From Rhodococcoides corynebacterioides (lineage in GTDB: Bacteria; Actinomycetota; Actinomycetes; Mycobacteriales; Mycobacteriaceae), in NCBI RefSeq assembly GCF_019834675.1, contig NZ_JABUBU010000002.1, positions 186,001-250,000 of the forward strand: a DNA stretch of 64,000 nucleotides. Reading direction: 5' to 3'. Numbering within the stretch: position 1 is the stretch's first letter; each line of letters starts with the position of its first letter. A program made the position numbers and the translations under genes. The notes under the pieces were generated by a model that was not told the origin of the DNA, made no database searches, and saw only the letters and a list, made by a program, of their open reading frames with translations. Below are positions 16,903-27,983 of the stretch, piece by piece.

Positions 16903-17897
16903 CCACCCGTCTGATCGTCGACGTCGACACCGGTATCGACGATTCCCTCGCCCTGGTCCTGCTCGCCGCCGACCCGGCCGCCGAGATCGTCGCCGTGTGC
17001 TGCACGGCGGGCAACGTGCCGACGGCGCAGGTCACGCGCAACACGGCGTCCTGGCTCGATCTCTGCGGACTCCACGACGTCGAGGTCTGCGTCGGCGCGG
17101 ACGGTCCGCTGGTCGCTCCGCTCATGACCACCGAGGACACCCACGGCCCTCTCGGCGTCGGCTACGCGGACCTGCCGCCGAGCACCCGGTCGCTGTCCGC
17201 GCGGTCGGCGGCCACCGCCTGGGTGGAGCTGGCGCGCGCTCACCCCGGCGAGCTGACGGGCCTGGTCACCGGTCCGCTGACCAACCTCGCCCTCGCGCTC
17301 CGCCTCGAGCCGACCCTGCCGACCCTGCTGCGGCGGCTGGTGATCATGGGCGGATCGTTCGACCACCCGGGCAACACGACCCCGACATCGGAGTGGAACG
17401 TCGCGGTCGACCCGGAGGCCGCCAAGGAGGTGTTCGACGCCTTCTCCGCGGCGCCGGCGGGACGCGAGCCGATCGTCTGCGGCCTGAACCTCACCGAGAC
17501 GATCGAGATGCACCCGCACTACCTGGACCGACTGATCGCGGCGGCCGGCGGACCCGACGTGCCGATCGTGCGGCACCTCGCCGACGCCATCCGGTTCTAC
17601 TTCGAGTTCCACGAGGCGCAGGGCGAGGGATACCTCGCGCACATGCACGATCCCTTCGCCGCGGCGGTCGCGCTGCGTCCGGAGATCGCCGAGTACCGCA
17701 CGGCCACGGTCGACGTCGAACTCGCCGGAACCCTCACCCGCGGAACCACGGTGGCCGATCGACGCGGTCACTGGGGGCGAGAACCCAACGCGGCCATCGC
17801 CGTGGCCACCGACCCCGAGGCCTTCTTCGACGACCTCGTGGCGAGGGTCGGCGCGTTCGCAGCGCGACGTGCTCAGATGTCGCTGGGACGGTCGTAG
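16899..17897 (+). CDS. Inosine-uridine preferring nucleoside hydrolase family protein
   Basis: 332-residue N-ribohydrolase that splits nucleosides into base and ribose for salvage. The calcium-binding hallmark 'DVDTGIDDSLAL' lies at residues 8-19, 'LVIMGGSFDHPGN' and 'NVAVDPEAAKEVF' follow, and the second Asp ligand region is 'HMHDPFAAAVAL'. Which nucleoside is cleaved cannot be read. The GTG start overlaps the CoA-transferase stop by 4 bases. The 3' end overlaps the 3' end of the convergent meaB by 25 bp. Confidence 0.93.
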   Translation: MTTRLIVDVDTGIDDSLALVLLAADPAAEIVAVCCTAGNVPTAQVTRNTASWLDLCGLHDVEVCVGADGPLVAPLMTTEDTHGPLGVGYADLPPSTRSLSARSAATAWVELARAHPGELTGLVTGPLTNLALALRLEPTLPTLLRRLVIMGGSFDHPGNTTPTSEWNVAVDPEAAKEVFDAFSAAPAGREPIVCGLNLTETIEMHPHYLDRLIAAAGGPDVPIVRHLADAIRFYFEFHEAQGEGYLAHMHDPFAAAVALRPEIAEYRTATVDVELAGTLTRGTTVADRRGHWGREPNAAIAVATDPEAFFDDLVARVGAFAARRAQMSLGRS

Positions 17898-18889
17898 GCC
17901 GCCAGAATCTCCTGCGCCGCCAGCGCCGCGGTGAGTGAGCCGTCGGCCACGCGGCGCTCGACGTCACCCCGCACGGTCCGCACGTCCGGATCGGTCTCGA
18001 GCCGTCGCATCACCTGGTCCTGGACCATGGTCCACACCCACCGCACGGTCTGCGTTCGCCGCTTCTCCTCGAACTGCCCTGCGGCGGTGAGGGTCTCGCG
18101 GTGACGCAGGACGGTCGCCCAGAACTCGTCCAGGCCCGTCTCCTCGATGGCGCTGGTGGTGAGCACCGGCGGCACCCACACCGCGTCGTGCGGGTGGATC
18201 AACCGCAGCGCACCTGCCAGCTCACGGGCGGCGCTCTTCGCGTCCCGAATGTGGTTGCCGTCGGCCTTGTTCACCGCCACCAGGTCGGCGAGCTCGAGCA
18301 CGCCCTTCTTGATGCCCTGCAGTTGATCGCCGGTGCGGGCGAGGGTGAGGAAGCAGAAGCAGTCGACCATGCCGGCGACGGTGATCTCGGACTGACCGAC
18401 GCCGACGGTCTCGACGAGGACGACGTCGTAGCCGGCGGCCTCGAGCAGCACGATGGTCTCGCGGGTGGCCTTGGCGACACCGCCGAGCGTGCCCGACGTC
18501 GGTGACGGCCGGATGTACGCACGATCGGACACCGTGAGTCGGGCCATCCGCGTCTTGTCCCCGAGGATGGATCCGCCCGTGCGCGACGACGACGGGTCGA
18601 CCGCGAGCACCGCTACCCGGTGGCCCTGCCCGATCAGGTACATCCCGAGGGCGTCGATGAACGTCGACTTCCCCACGCCCGGAACGCCGGTGATGCCCAC
18701 GCGGTGGGCGCCGCCGGCGTGCGGGAGAAGTCGCTGGAGCAACTGTTGCGCCCGGTCCCGGTGGTCGTCGCGCGTCGACTCGACGAGCGTGATGGCGCGC
18801 GCGAGCCCCGCGCGCTCCCCCGCGCGCACGGAGTCCGCGAGGGCGTCGACGTCGACGACGGGCCGGGCGACGGTGGGTCGATCGGCCAT
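17873..18889 (-). CDS. meaB: MeaB, GTPase chaperone of methylmalonyl-CoA mutase
   Basis: 338-residue G3E-type P-loop GTPase that loads and protects adenosylcobalamin in methylmalonyl-CoA mutase. Motifs: Walker A 'GITGVPGVGKSTFIDALG', 'AVDPSSSRTGGSILGDKTRM', 'VLVETVGVGQSE' (G3 region) and 'AVNKADG' (G4). The C-terminal segment 'AAQEILAAY' matches the family's dimerisation arm. It starts 2 bp after the mutB stop, so it is the third gene of mutA-mutB-meaB. Its last 25 bp overlap the convergent nucleoside hydrolase gene. Confidence 0.95.
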   Translation of the reverse strand: MADRPTVARPVVDVDALADSVRAGERAGLARAITLVESTRDDHRDRAQQLLQRLLPHAGGAHRVGITGVPGVGKSTFIDALGMYLIGQGHRVAVLAVDPSSSRTGGSILGDKTRMARLTVSDRAYIRPSPTSGTLGGVAKATRETIVLLEAAGYDVVLVETVGVGQSEITVAGMVDCFCFLTLARTGDQLQGIKKGVLELADLVAVNKADGNHIRDAKSAARELAGALRLIHPHDAVWVPPVLTTSAIEETGLDEFWATVLRHRETLTAAGQFEEKRRTQTVRWVWTMVQDQVMRRLETDPDVRTVRGDVERRVADGSLTAALAAQEILAAYDRPSDI

Positions 18890-18891
18890 GG

Positions 18892-21173
<2,282 letters not shown>

Positions 21174-21177
<4 letters not shown>

Positions 21178-23126
21178 GCGTGCTGTCCCTCCGAGGTGGC
21201 GTGGTCGCCCGTGAGCAGGTCGAGGATGCGAGTCAGTTCGGCCACCGCGTCGATCGACAGGGTGAGGCTGCCGTCCGGGACGTCGTCCGCGTTCTCCGGG
21301 TTGTCGGCGTTCTCCGCGTTGTTCGGGAAAGTCGAGACCTTCCCGGCGACGAGGACCGTGGCCACCCCGGCGTTCCGGAGGGCGCGCACGGCGGCCGGTC
21401 CCTCCTCGGCGTACCGCGCGTCGGTGCCGCACAGGACGGCGACGGGCGACCCGGTCTCCGCGGCGACGGCCGAGAGATCGGCGTCTGCCCCGGGGTTCAC
21501 CGCCTCGATACCGCCGGACGCCATGAGGTTGGCGGCGAAGGTGGTGCGTGCGTTGTGCTCGGCGACCGAGCCCAGCGGCGCGAGGAGCACGACGGGGCGG
21601 CTCCCGCGCTCGGCCGTGACGGTGTCGCTGCGGTCGCGCAGGGCCTCGAACGCGGCGGCGTAGCGGGCCACGGGTCGGCCGTCGACCGTGCCGTCCCCGG
21701 GCGTCACCGGGGGCTCCTGCAGGTTCGGGAACTCGTTGACGCCGGTGACCGACGTGCGTCGGTGCGCGATGTCCCGCTCGCGGGCAGCTCGTGTCTCGGC
21801 CACCGTGCGGGTGATCTCCCCGCTGTCGAGGGCGGCGCGGTATCCCCCCGCGCGTTCGACGGACTGGAAGACGGTCCACGCGGCGTCGGCGGTGGCGTCG
21901 GTGAGCGACTCGACGTACCAGGACCCGCCCGCGGGATCGAGGACGCGGCCGAGGTGCGACTCCTCGAGCAGCAGCAACTGGGTGTTGCGGGCGATGCGCG
22001 CGGCGAAGGTCTCGCTGACGTCGGGTGCGCCGCCGGGCAGGGCGACGTCGAACGGCAGCACCGTGACCGCGTCGGCCCCACCCACGCCCGCGCCGAACAC
22101 CGCGAGCGTGGTGCGCAGCATGTTCACCCAGGGATCGCGCTGCGTCATCATCGCGGCGGACGTGACCGCGTGCTGCGGCGCCGCACCCCGGTCGGGTGCG
22201 CCGAGGACCTCGGCCACTCGAGCCCACACGCGCCGGGCCGCACGGAACTTCGCGATGGTCTCGAACTGCTGATCCGTGGCCGCGAAGCGGAACTCGAGCT
22301 GCGACAGTGCCTCCGCCGCGGTGGATCCGGCGGCCACCAGCGCTCGCACGTACTCGAGGCCCGCGGCGACGGCGAGGCCGATCTCCTGACCGTCCGCCGC
22401 ACCCGCGTCGTGGAACACGGTGCCGTCGACGGTGATCGCCCGGACCCCGCGACCGTCCTCGGTGGCCCGGCGTGCGAGCGCGACCGTGTCCTCGAGGGAG
22501 ACCGCGGGGACGCCCGCGACGACGTCGGTCAGCGGGGCGGCGCCCAGCGCCACACCGACCTGCGTCTCGGGCGGCAGGACGTCGAACAGCGCGTCGGCGA
22601 CCGCGGGCAGGTCCGCCCCGGCGTCGAGGGTGAGGGGGGCGAGGTCGAGCAGCACCCCGGTCAGGGCCGTGGCCAGACCGTCGGCTCCGATGCCGGCGGT
22701 GGACAGCCAGAGCGCGCTGACCCCGTTCTGCAGCCCGTCGAGCATGCGGCCGTTGACGGTCTCGGCATCGTGGCCGTCGCGACCGAAGCGCCCCGCGACG
22801 CGCCACCCCACGTGGACGTCGCGATGCGGGTCCCCGCCGCGGACGTACGGAAAGTGGCCGGGGAGAGGCGGTTCCGCCGTCTCGTCGAGGGGACCGTAGA
22901 GCGGAGCGATGGTCACGCCGTCGTACGTCGTGGTCTCGAGCAGGGACTCGGGACGGTCGGGCAGGGCGGACCGATCCGTCCGCCGGCTCTTGGCCAGGAC
23001 GCCCGCGACGGCCTCACGCCAGGCCGCGAAGCCGTCCTCGGCGCTGCGCACCGGCACCTCGGCTCCCACCGCGTCGGTGTCGTGCGACTGCGCCGGCGAC
23101 GGGACGCCACCCTCGGTTGCCACCAT
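21174..23126 (-). CDS. mutA: Methylmalonyl-CoA mutase, small (non-catalytic) subunit
   Basis: 650 residues, homologous to the large subunit but lacking the DxHxxG cobalamin motif ('[19 protein letters not shown]' stands at that place). It forms the structural partner of the MutA/MutB heterodimer. Recognisable pieces are '[20 protein letters not shown]', '[20 protein letters not shown]' and '[10 protein letters not shown]'. The ATG is preceded by GAGAGG at good distance. It is first in mutA-mutB-meaB; the 229 bp upstream, shared with the divergent TVP38 gene, should hold the promoter. Glu/Asn-rich low complexity ([14 protein letters not shown]) lies near the C-terminus. Confidence 0.95.
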
Positions 23127-23355
23127 GACTGCCTCTCGAACGCGCTCGCGCCGGGCTCCGGCTGATCCGCCCGCGACGGTCTCGACAGCGGGAACGGTTG
23201 TGATGTTAACCGCACCCCACGACAGCGGAGTGTGTCCTGCGACGGTCGGACCTGAGACAAAGTTCACAACGCTTGGTCGTCCGAGCATCGGTCCTCCGAG
23301 CTTTGCCGAGCCACCGGAGGCGCGGTGGCGTCGGGGCCGATTACGCTCGGTCCAC
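23127..23355. other. Divergent intergenic region mutA / TVP38 gene
   Basis: 229 bp. It holds a small inverted repeat GGTTGTGATGTTAACC near 23196-23211 and an A/T-richer ACAAAGTTCACAA near 23257-23269. The latter contains AACTTTG on the minus strand, as in RamB/PrpR sites of propionate and acetate genes. A -10-like TACGCT at 23342-23347 serves the plus-strand gene. No firm mutA promoter was identified. Confidence 0.4.
23342..23347 (+). promoter_or_regulatory. Possible -10 element for the TVP38 gene
   Basis: TACGCT ends 8 nt before the GTG start at 23356, and no ribosome binding site is present, consistent with a leaderless transcript. No -35 is evident. Confidence 0.35.
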
Positions 23356-24039
23356 GTGAACTCGACCAGGGTGGTCCGCGCCGCGGCGGTGCTGCTCGCG
23401 ATAGTCGCGCTGGTGGTCGTCGCCGCCCTGATCCCGCTGCCCTCCGTCGAGCGTCTGCGCGAGTGGGCCGTCGCGATCGGGCCGAGTTTCGTCGTGGCGT
23501 TCTTCGTCGCCCACGCCCTGATGACGGTTCTTCCCGTCCCTCGGACGCTGTTCACCGTCTCGGCCGGCGTGCTGTTCGGACCCGTCACCGGGCTCGCGGT
23601 GGCGGTCGGTGCGACCACGGTCAGCGCCGTGCTGGCGTTCGTGCTGGTGCGTGCCGTCGGGCGCGACGCAGTGGCCCGGCGCATCCGACACCCCCTGGCG
23701 CGCGCGGTCGACGCGCGCCTCGAACGCCGCGGATGGTTGGCGGTGGGCAGCCTGAGGCTCATCGCACCCGTGCCGTTCTCGGTGGTCAACTACTCCGCAG
23801 CGGTGTCCTCGGTGGCCCTGACCCCGTTCGCGCTGGCGACGCTGGTCGGCGTGATTCCCGGAACGGTCGGGGTGGTTCTGCTGGGCAATGCCCTCGCCGG
23901 GCACGCCGACCCGCTGCTGCTCACCGTCTCGGCGGTGTGCATCGCGGTGGGTGCGGCGGGTCTGGTGGTGGACGCCCGGCTCCCGTTGGCGGATGCCGGT
24001 GCGTCCGACGACGCCGTTCCGTCCAGCTTGGAGCCTTGA
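23356..24039 (+). CDS. TVP38/TMEM64 (VTT domain) membrane protein
   Basis: 227-residue integral membrane protein of the DedA-like VTT superfamily, equivalent in position to Rv1491c beside mutA. Segments: an N-terminal helix 'VLLAIVALVVVAALIPL', then 'LMTVLPVPRTLFTVSAGVLF' and 'IAPVPFSVVNYSAAVSSVAL', the re-entrant motifs of the family, and two C-terminal helices. Relatives are thought to move or scramble lipids; the substrate here is unknown. The GTG start lacks a ribosome binding site. The stop lies inside a CTTGATC/GATCAAG inverted repeat. Confidence 0.85.
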   Translation: MNSTRVVRAAAVLLAIVALVVVAALIPLPSVERLREWAVAIGPSFVVAFFVAHALMTVLPVPRTLFTVSAGVLFGPVTGLAVAVGATTVSAVLAFVLVRAVGRDAVARRIRHPLARAVDARLERRGWLAVGSLRLIAPVPFSVVNYSAAVSSVALTPFALATLVGVIPGTVGVVLLGNALAGHADPLLLTVSAVCIAVGAAGLVVDARLPLADAGASDDAVPSSLEP

Positions 24040-24054
24040 TCCGGTCCGATCAAG
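24035..24054. terminator. Inverted repeat CTTGATC/GATCAAG at end of TVP38 gene
   Basis: CTTGATC (24035-24041) and GATCAAG (24048-24054) pair across 6 nt and include the TGA stop. It could be a weak terminator. A third CTTGATC at 24097-24103 covers the -35 of the next gene, so it could instead be a regulator-binding pair. Confidence 0.4.
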
Positions 24055-24097
24055 GGTGCAGCCTTGGTTCCGGTACGCGCTCGTCAATGCTGCAGGC

Positions 24098-24126
24098 TTG
24101 ATCGCACTGTTTCAAGTCTCTAGGGT
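24098..24126 (+). promoter_or_regulatory. Promoter of the SatD-like gene, leaderless
   Basis: TTGATC (24098-24103), a spacer of exactly 17 bp and TAGGGT (24121-24126). The predicted start point coincides with the ATG at 24133, so translation should begin at the 5' end of the mRNA. No ribosome binding site is present. Confidence 0.6.
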
Positions 24127-24132
24127 TGACGG

Positions 24133-24735
24133 ATGTTCGTCATGACGGTCGATCAACGCGGAAGCAGACGCGACGTCGATCGCGTCAACGACATCGTGCG
24201 GCACCCCGACTTCGCTCCGCTGCTCCGTCCCTTCGAGCGAACGGCCGGCGACGAGATCCAGGCCGTCTCCGACCGGGCCGACGTCGTCCTCGACGTGGCC
24301 CTCACCCTGATCGACGACGGCCACTGGAGCGTCGGCATCGGCGTGGGCCCGGTCGAGATGCCGCTCCCCGAGTCCACCCGCGCCGGCCGCGGTCTCGCGT
24401 TCGAGGCGGCGCGCGACGCCGTCGACGACGCCAAGAGTGCGCCGGCCCGGATCGCCGTGCGCGGGGTCGACGCCGACGCGGCGGCCGACGCCGACGCGGT
24501 GACCGCGCTGCTCGCCGTGCTCGTCACCCGGCGCACCGAGCAGGGCCGGGCCGCCGTCGCCGCGCTCCGACGCCTCGGGTCGCAGTCCGCCGTCGCGGAG
24601 GCGTTGTCCATCACGCCGCAGGCCGTGTCGCAACGGCTCGCGGTGGCGGGCTGGCAGCTCGAACGGGCCGCGCGACCCGTCGTCGCGCGGATGCTCGGTG
24701 ACGCCGATCGGCGCGCGCAGGAAGTCGTCGGATGA
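24133..24735 (+). CDS. SatD-like protein with C-terminal helix-turn-helix
   Basis: 200 residues. The first ~110 ('QRGSRRDVDRVNDIV', 'PFERTAGDEIQAVSD') resemble the SatD family, named for the acid-tolerance/secretion operon of streptococci. The end holds a helix-turn-helix of MarR/RNA-polymerase-like type ('GSQSAVAEALSITPQAVSQ'). It could be a DNA-binding regulator of itself and the following membrane-protein gene, 13 bp downstream. The CTTGATC sites around its promoter are candidate operators. Ligand and targets are unknown. Confidence 0.7.
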   Translation: MFVMTVDQRGSRRDVDRVNDIVRHPDFAPLLRPFERTAGDEIQAVSDRADVVLDVALTLIDDGHWSVGIGVGPVEMPLPESTRAGRGLAFEAARDAVDDAKSAPARIAVRGVDADAAADADAVTALLAVLVTRRTEQGRAAVAALRRLGSQSAVAEALSITPQAVSQRLAVAGWQLERAARPVVARMLGDADRRAQEVVG

Positions 24736-24748
24736 TGGAGGTCGTCGG

Positions 24749-25294
24749 ATGATCGTGATCGTCGTGGTGGCCCTGATCGTCGCGCTCGTGGGGTCGGTGA
24801 TCCCGGCGCAGCGGTCGCCCCGGTGGTTGCCCTCCGCGGTCGCCGCCGTCGCCCTGGCCGTCGCCGGGGTGGCGGCGGTGGCCCGCTCGACCCCGGTCAC
24901 CGGCGTCGCCGCCGTGGTGTCGGTGGTGCTGTGCGGCGCCGTCGCGGTGGTCGGCGGCACGTCGCTGGTGCCCGCGGTGTTCCGCCTCGCGCCGCGCCAT
25001 CCGGCGCACGGGAACGACACGGCCGACATGAACGACACGGCCGACACAGCCGACGACCCGGACACGGTGCTGCGCGGCGGACTGGTGATCGGCGCGCTCG
25101 AGCGCACCGCCGTCGTCGCCTCGATTCTGGCCGGGTGGCCCGAGGGCATCGCCGTCGTCCTCGCGGTGAAGGGGCTCGCCCGCTATCCGGAACTGCGGCG
25201 CGCGCAGTCGTCGGAGTACTTCATCATCGGCACGTTCACCAGCGTTCTCTGGGCGGCCGCGGCCGGGGGTGTCGGAGTCGCACTGCTCCGATGA
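24749..25294 (+). CDS. Integral membrane protein, unknown function
   Basis: 181 residues with about five hydrophobic segments: 'MIVIVVVALIVALVGSVIP', 'VAAVALAVAGVAAVA', 'AAVVSVVLCGAVAVVGG', a segment around 'GALERTAVVASILAG', and the C-terminal 'FTSVLWAAAAGGVGVALL'. A hydrophilic loop with NDTAD repeats lies in the middle. The motif 'GWPEGIAVVLAVKGLARYPEL' looks functional and is shared by small actinobacterial membrane proteins paired with SatD-like genes. GGAGGT stands 6 nt before the ATG. No known transporter signature was recognised. Confidence 0.7.
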   Translation: MIVIVVVALIVALVGSVIPAQRSPRWLPSAVAAVALAVAGVAAVARSTPVTGVAAVVSVVLCGAVAVVGGTSLVPAVFRLAPRHPAHGNDTADMNDTADTADDPDTVLRGGLVIGALERTAVVASILAGWPEGIAVVLAVKGLARYPELRRAQSSEYFIIGTFTSVLWAAAAGGVGVALLR

Positions 25295-25309
25295 CCCCCG
25301 GCCGGGCGC

Positions 25310-26491
25310 TCAGCCGTCGAGCTGCTTGGTATCCGGCTGCTCGAGTTCCGACGCCCGCTGATCGCGCGCCGCCGCGGCGAGCGAGGTGTCGACGGGCTTG
25401 CGCGCCACTGCCTCCGCGGCCGCGACGGCCTGGGCGATGGCCGGGTCGGTCTTGGTGGTGAACCACTCGGCGACCTCGTCCGAATCGTCCTCGGGCTTGC
25501 TGCGGACGTCGTCGTGTGCGCTGGGCTCGAACCGGAACACTCCGTCCTCCCCCGGCGCGCCGAGCTGCTTGGCGAAGCCCTTCAACGCGTCGCCGAAGTC
25601 GGACGGGACCACCCACATCTTGTTCGCGTCGCCCTGGGCCATCTTCGGCAGGGTCTGCAGGTACTGGTACGCGAGCAACTCCGGGGTCGGCTTGCCGGCC
25701 TTGATGGCCTCGAAGACCTTCTCGATCGCCTTCGCCTCACCCTGGGCCTGCAGGTACTTCGCGGCGCGCTCACCCTGCGCGCGCAGGATGCGGGACTGCC
25801 GCTCGCCCTCGGCCTCGAGGATCGCGGCCTGCTTGGCACCCTCGGCCGAGAGGATCTGACTCTGCTTGGCACCCTCGGCCGTCTTGATGGACGACTCGCG
25901 GTTGCCCTCGGCCGTGAGGATGGTGGCCCGCTTCTCGCGGTCCGCCTTCATCTGCTTCTCCATCGACTCCTGGATGGACGGCGGCGGATCGATGCTCTTG
26001 AGCTCGACGCGGGCGACGCGCAGACCCCATCGGCCCGTGGCCTCGTCCAACACGCCGCGCAGCTGCCCGTTGATGGAGTCACGGGAGGTCAGCGTCTCCT
26101 CGAGCGTCATGCCGCCGACGACGTTGCGCAGCGTCGTGGTGGTCAACTGCTCCACGCCCACGATGTAGTTGTTGATCTCGTAGACCGCCGCCTGCGGGTT
26201 GGTCACCTGGAAGTAGACGACGGTGTCGATCGACACGGTCAGGTTGTCCTGGGTGATCACCGGCTGCGGCGGGAAGGAGACCACCCGCTCGCGCAGGTCC
26301 ACCTTGGCCCGCACGCGGTCGACGAACGGCACGAGGAACGTGAGCTGCCCGGACACGGTCTTGGCGTACCGACCGAGACGCTCGATGACCGCGGCCTCCG
26401 CCTGCGGCACCAGGGTGACCGACTTGGCCATGACGAGGGCCACGAACAGGACGACGACGACCAGCGCGATCAGAGCGGTGTATTCAGCCAT
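25310..26491 (-). CDS. SPFH/Band 7 (stomatin-type) membrane protein, Rv1488-like
   Basis: 393 residues: an N-terminal membrane helix ('ALIALVVVVLFVALVMA'), the SPFH domain ('AAVIERLGRYAKTVSGQ', 'ERVVSFPPQPVITQDNLTV'), then a long Ala/Glu/Gln coiled coil with repeating 'LSAEGAKQAAILEAEGE' units, and an acidic tail. Such proteins oligomerise into rings on the membrane and act with NfeD partners in membrane-domain organisation and stress. Here the nfeD gene ends 1 base before this start, so the pair is one operon (as Rv1487-Rv1488). Confidence 0.92.
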   Translation of the reverse strand: MAEYTALIALVVVVLFVALVMAKSVTLVPQAEAAVIERLGRYAKTVSGQLTFLVPFVDRVRAKVDLRERVVSFPPQPVITQDNLTVSIDTVVYFQVTNPQAAVYEINNYIVGVEQLTTTTLRNVVGGMTLEETLTSRDSINGQLRGVLDEATGRWGLRVARVELKSIDPPPSIQESMEKQMKADREKRATILTAEGNRESSIKTAEGAKQSQILSAEGAKQAAILEAEGERQSRILRAQGERAAKYLQAQGEAKAIEKVFEAIKAGKPTPELLAYQYLQTLPKMAQGDANKMWVVPSDFGDALKGFAKQLGAPGEDGVFRFEPSAHDDVRSKPEDDSDEVAEWFTTKTDPAIAQAVAAAEAVARKPVDTSLAAAARDQRASELEQPDTKQLDG

Positions 26492-26923
26492 CTAGGGTCC
26501 TTTCCACACGACGGCCGTGGCGCCGTCGATCTTCATCACGGTGACGGTCGTTCCGGCCGCGTACACCTCCGTGGGATCGAGCGGGCGCGCCGTCCACACG
26601 TCACCGTCCAGACTCACCGTCCCGGAGACCTCGTCGACCGGGTCGAGAACCCGGGCGGTCCGACCGGTGAGGGCCGCGACGCCCGTGGGCGTCGGCGGCG
26701 GAGTCGAGAACCGCCGCGTCAGGGCCGGCCGGACGCCGAGGATCAGCGCGGCCGACAGTGCCGCGAAGACGAGCGCGTCCCCCCACACCGGAAAGTCGGT
26801 CAGCGCGGACACGCCGGCGGTGCCGAGCGCGCCCCCGGCCAACATCGACAGGAAGAAGTCACCGGACAGCGCCTCACCCGCGGCGAGGATCACCGCACCC
26901 AGGAGCCACAGAAGTGCAACCAC
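26492..26923 (-). CDS. NfeD family membrane protein, Rv1487-like
   Basis: 143 residues. Two or three membrane helices ('ALLWLLGAVILAAGEAL', 'LVFAALSAALILGVRP') precede a C-terminal OB-fold ('GRTARVLDPVDEVSGTVSL', 'PTEVYAAGTTVTVMKIDGA'). This is the short protease-free NfeD form that partners SPFH proteins. It is the first gene of the nfeD-SPFH pair. The 117 bp upstream contains a hairpin that more likely terminates DUF3097 transcripts. Confidence 0.9.
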   Translation of the reverse strand: MVALLWLLGAVILAAGEALSGDFFLSMLAGGALGTAGVSALTDFPVWGDALVFAALSAALILGVRPALTRRFSTPPPTPTGVAALTGRTARVLDPVDEVSGTVSLDGDVWTARPLDPTEVYAAGTTVTVMKIDGATAVVWKGP

Positions 26924-26992
26924 GACTCCACCCTAACCACGACATCCGACCGCGTGGTGTGCACGCCGGGCTGGACGACCGATCGTTACCGA

Positions 26993-27022
26993 CCTGTCCC
27001 CGAACCGGGCGAATCGGACAGG
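26993..27022 (-). terminator. Hairpin after the DUF3097 gene
   Basis: CCTGTCC (26993-26999) and GGACAGG (27016-27022) are perfect 7-bp arms, extended inward by CCGA/TCGG pairing with one bulge. A second pair, GCACGCC (26961-26967) and GGCGTGC (27021-27027), competes with it. It lies 19-48 nt after the DUF3097 stop. Confidence 0.45.
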
Positions 27023-27040
27023 CGTGCGTCGGGAAGCGTG

Positions 27041-27859
27041 TCAGGCGGGCGCGGTGACGAAATCGATCAGGCGCTCCACCGCACCGATCAACGGCGCTTC
27101 GAGATCCCGGAACGACGACACCGCGTCGTACACCCGGCGCCAGCCGTCTCGCGGTGTCCCCCAGCCCAGTTCGTCGCAGACGCCGGTCTTCCAGTCGGTT
27201 CCGCGCGGGATCACGGGCCACGCCGAGATCCCGACGGCCGACGGCTTCACCGCCTGCCACACGTCGATGTACGGATGACCGGTGACCTCCACGTACGGCC
27301 CCAACGACCGCGTGAGGTGCTCCTCCTTGGTCCCCGCCACGAGGTGGTCGACCAGGACCCCGACCTTGCGCGTCGGGCCGGGGTCGAACTGCTGCAACCG
27401 ATCCGCCAGGTTGTCCAGACCCTCGAGGTACTCGACGACGACGCCCTCGACGCGCAGGTCGTGACCCCAGACCCGCTCGACGATCGCGGCGTCGTGGATA
27501 CCCTCCACCCAGATTCGACTCGGCAGAGCGACCGAGGCGCGGGCGTTCTCGACCCGGGTCGAGCCGGACGCCGACCGTCGCGGTGCGGCGGCCTTCGGTG
27601 CGGGCCGCGTCAGCGTGACGGGTGAGCCGTCCACGAGGAACGCCGCCTCCCGCATCGCGAACAGGCGCGTGCGCCCCCGTCCGTCCTCGAGGCGAACGAA
27701 GTCCCCGTCGTACGTCCGATCGAATCCCACCACGGCGCCGCAGAATCCGGTCGCGGCGTCCTCGACCACCAGGTCGCGCTCGGCGGCGACGGTCGGTACC
27801 GCCGGGCGTCGTCGTCGCGCATGGCCCGCGAAGATGTCCCCGTATCCCTGGCTCGCCAT
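27041..27859 (-). CDS. DUF3097 family protein
   Basis: 272 residues, starting 'MASQGYGDIFAGHARRRR'. The middle ('IWVEGIHDAAIVERVWGHDL', 'VGVLVDHLVAGTKEEHLTR') resembles a TOPRIM-like acidic core with the D-x-D-like 'LVDHL', and the C-terminus has conserved Trp-rich pieces ('GISAWPVIPRGTDWKTG'). The family is restricted to actinobacteria and has no established function; a nucleic-acid role is only a guess from the fold. It is divergent from the Rv1486c-like gene and convergent with none. Confidence 0.85.
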   Translation of the reverse strand: MASQGYGDIFAGHARRRRPAVPTVAAERDLVVEDAATGFCGAVVGFDRTYDGDFVRLEDGRGRTRLFAMREAAFLVDGSPVTLTRPAPKAAAPRRSASGSTRVENARASVALPSRIWVEGIHDAAIVERVWGHDLRVEGVVVEYLEGLDNLADRLQQFDPGPTRKVGVLVDHLVAGTKEEHLTRSLGPYVEVTGHPYIDVWQAVKPSAVGISAWPVIPRGTDWKTGVCDELGWGTPRDGWRRVYDAVSSFRDLEAPLIGAVERLIDFVTAPA

Positions 27860-27969
27860 CGAGTCCTGCCTTCGTCCGTCTCGGTGTCCGCCCCGGTCGG
27901 GCCGATCCACGCTAGTCCGAGTCGCCGCGGGAACACGCTCGCCACGCCGTCCGTGTCGGTGCCCCCACC

Positions 27970-27975
27970 TAGACT
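27970..27975 (+). promoter_or_regulatory. Possible -10 element for the 27984 gene
   Basis: TAGACT ends 8 nt before the GTG at 27984 and no ribosome binding site is present. This is a leaderless arrangement without a recognisable -35. Confidence 0.4.
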
Positions 27976-27983
27976 TCTCTCCC

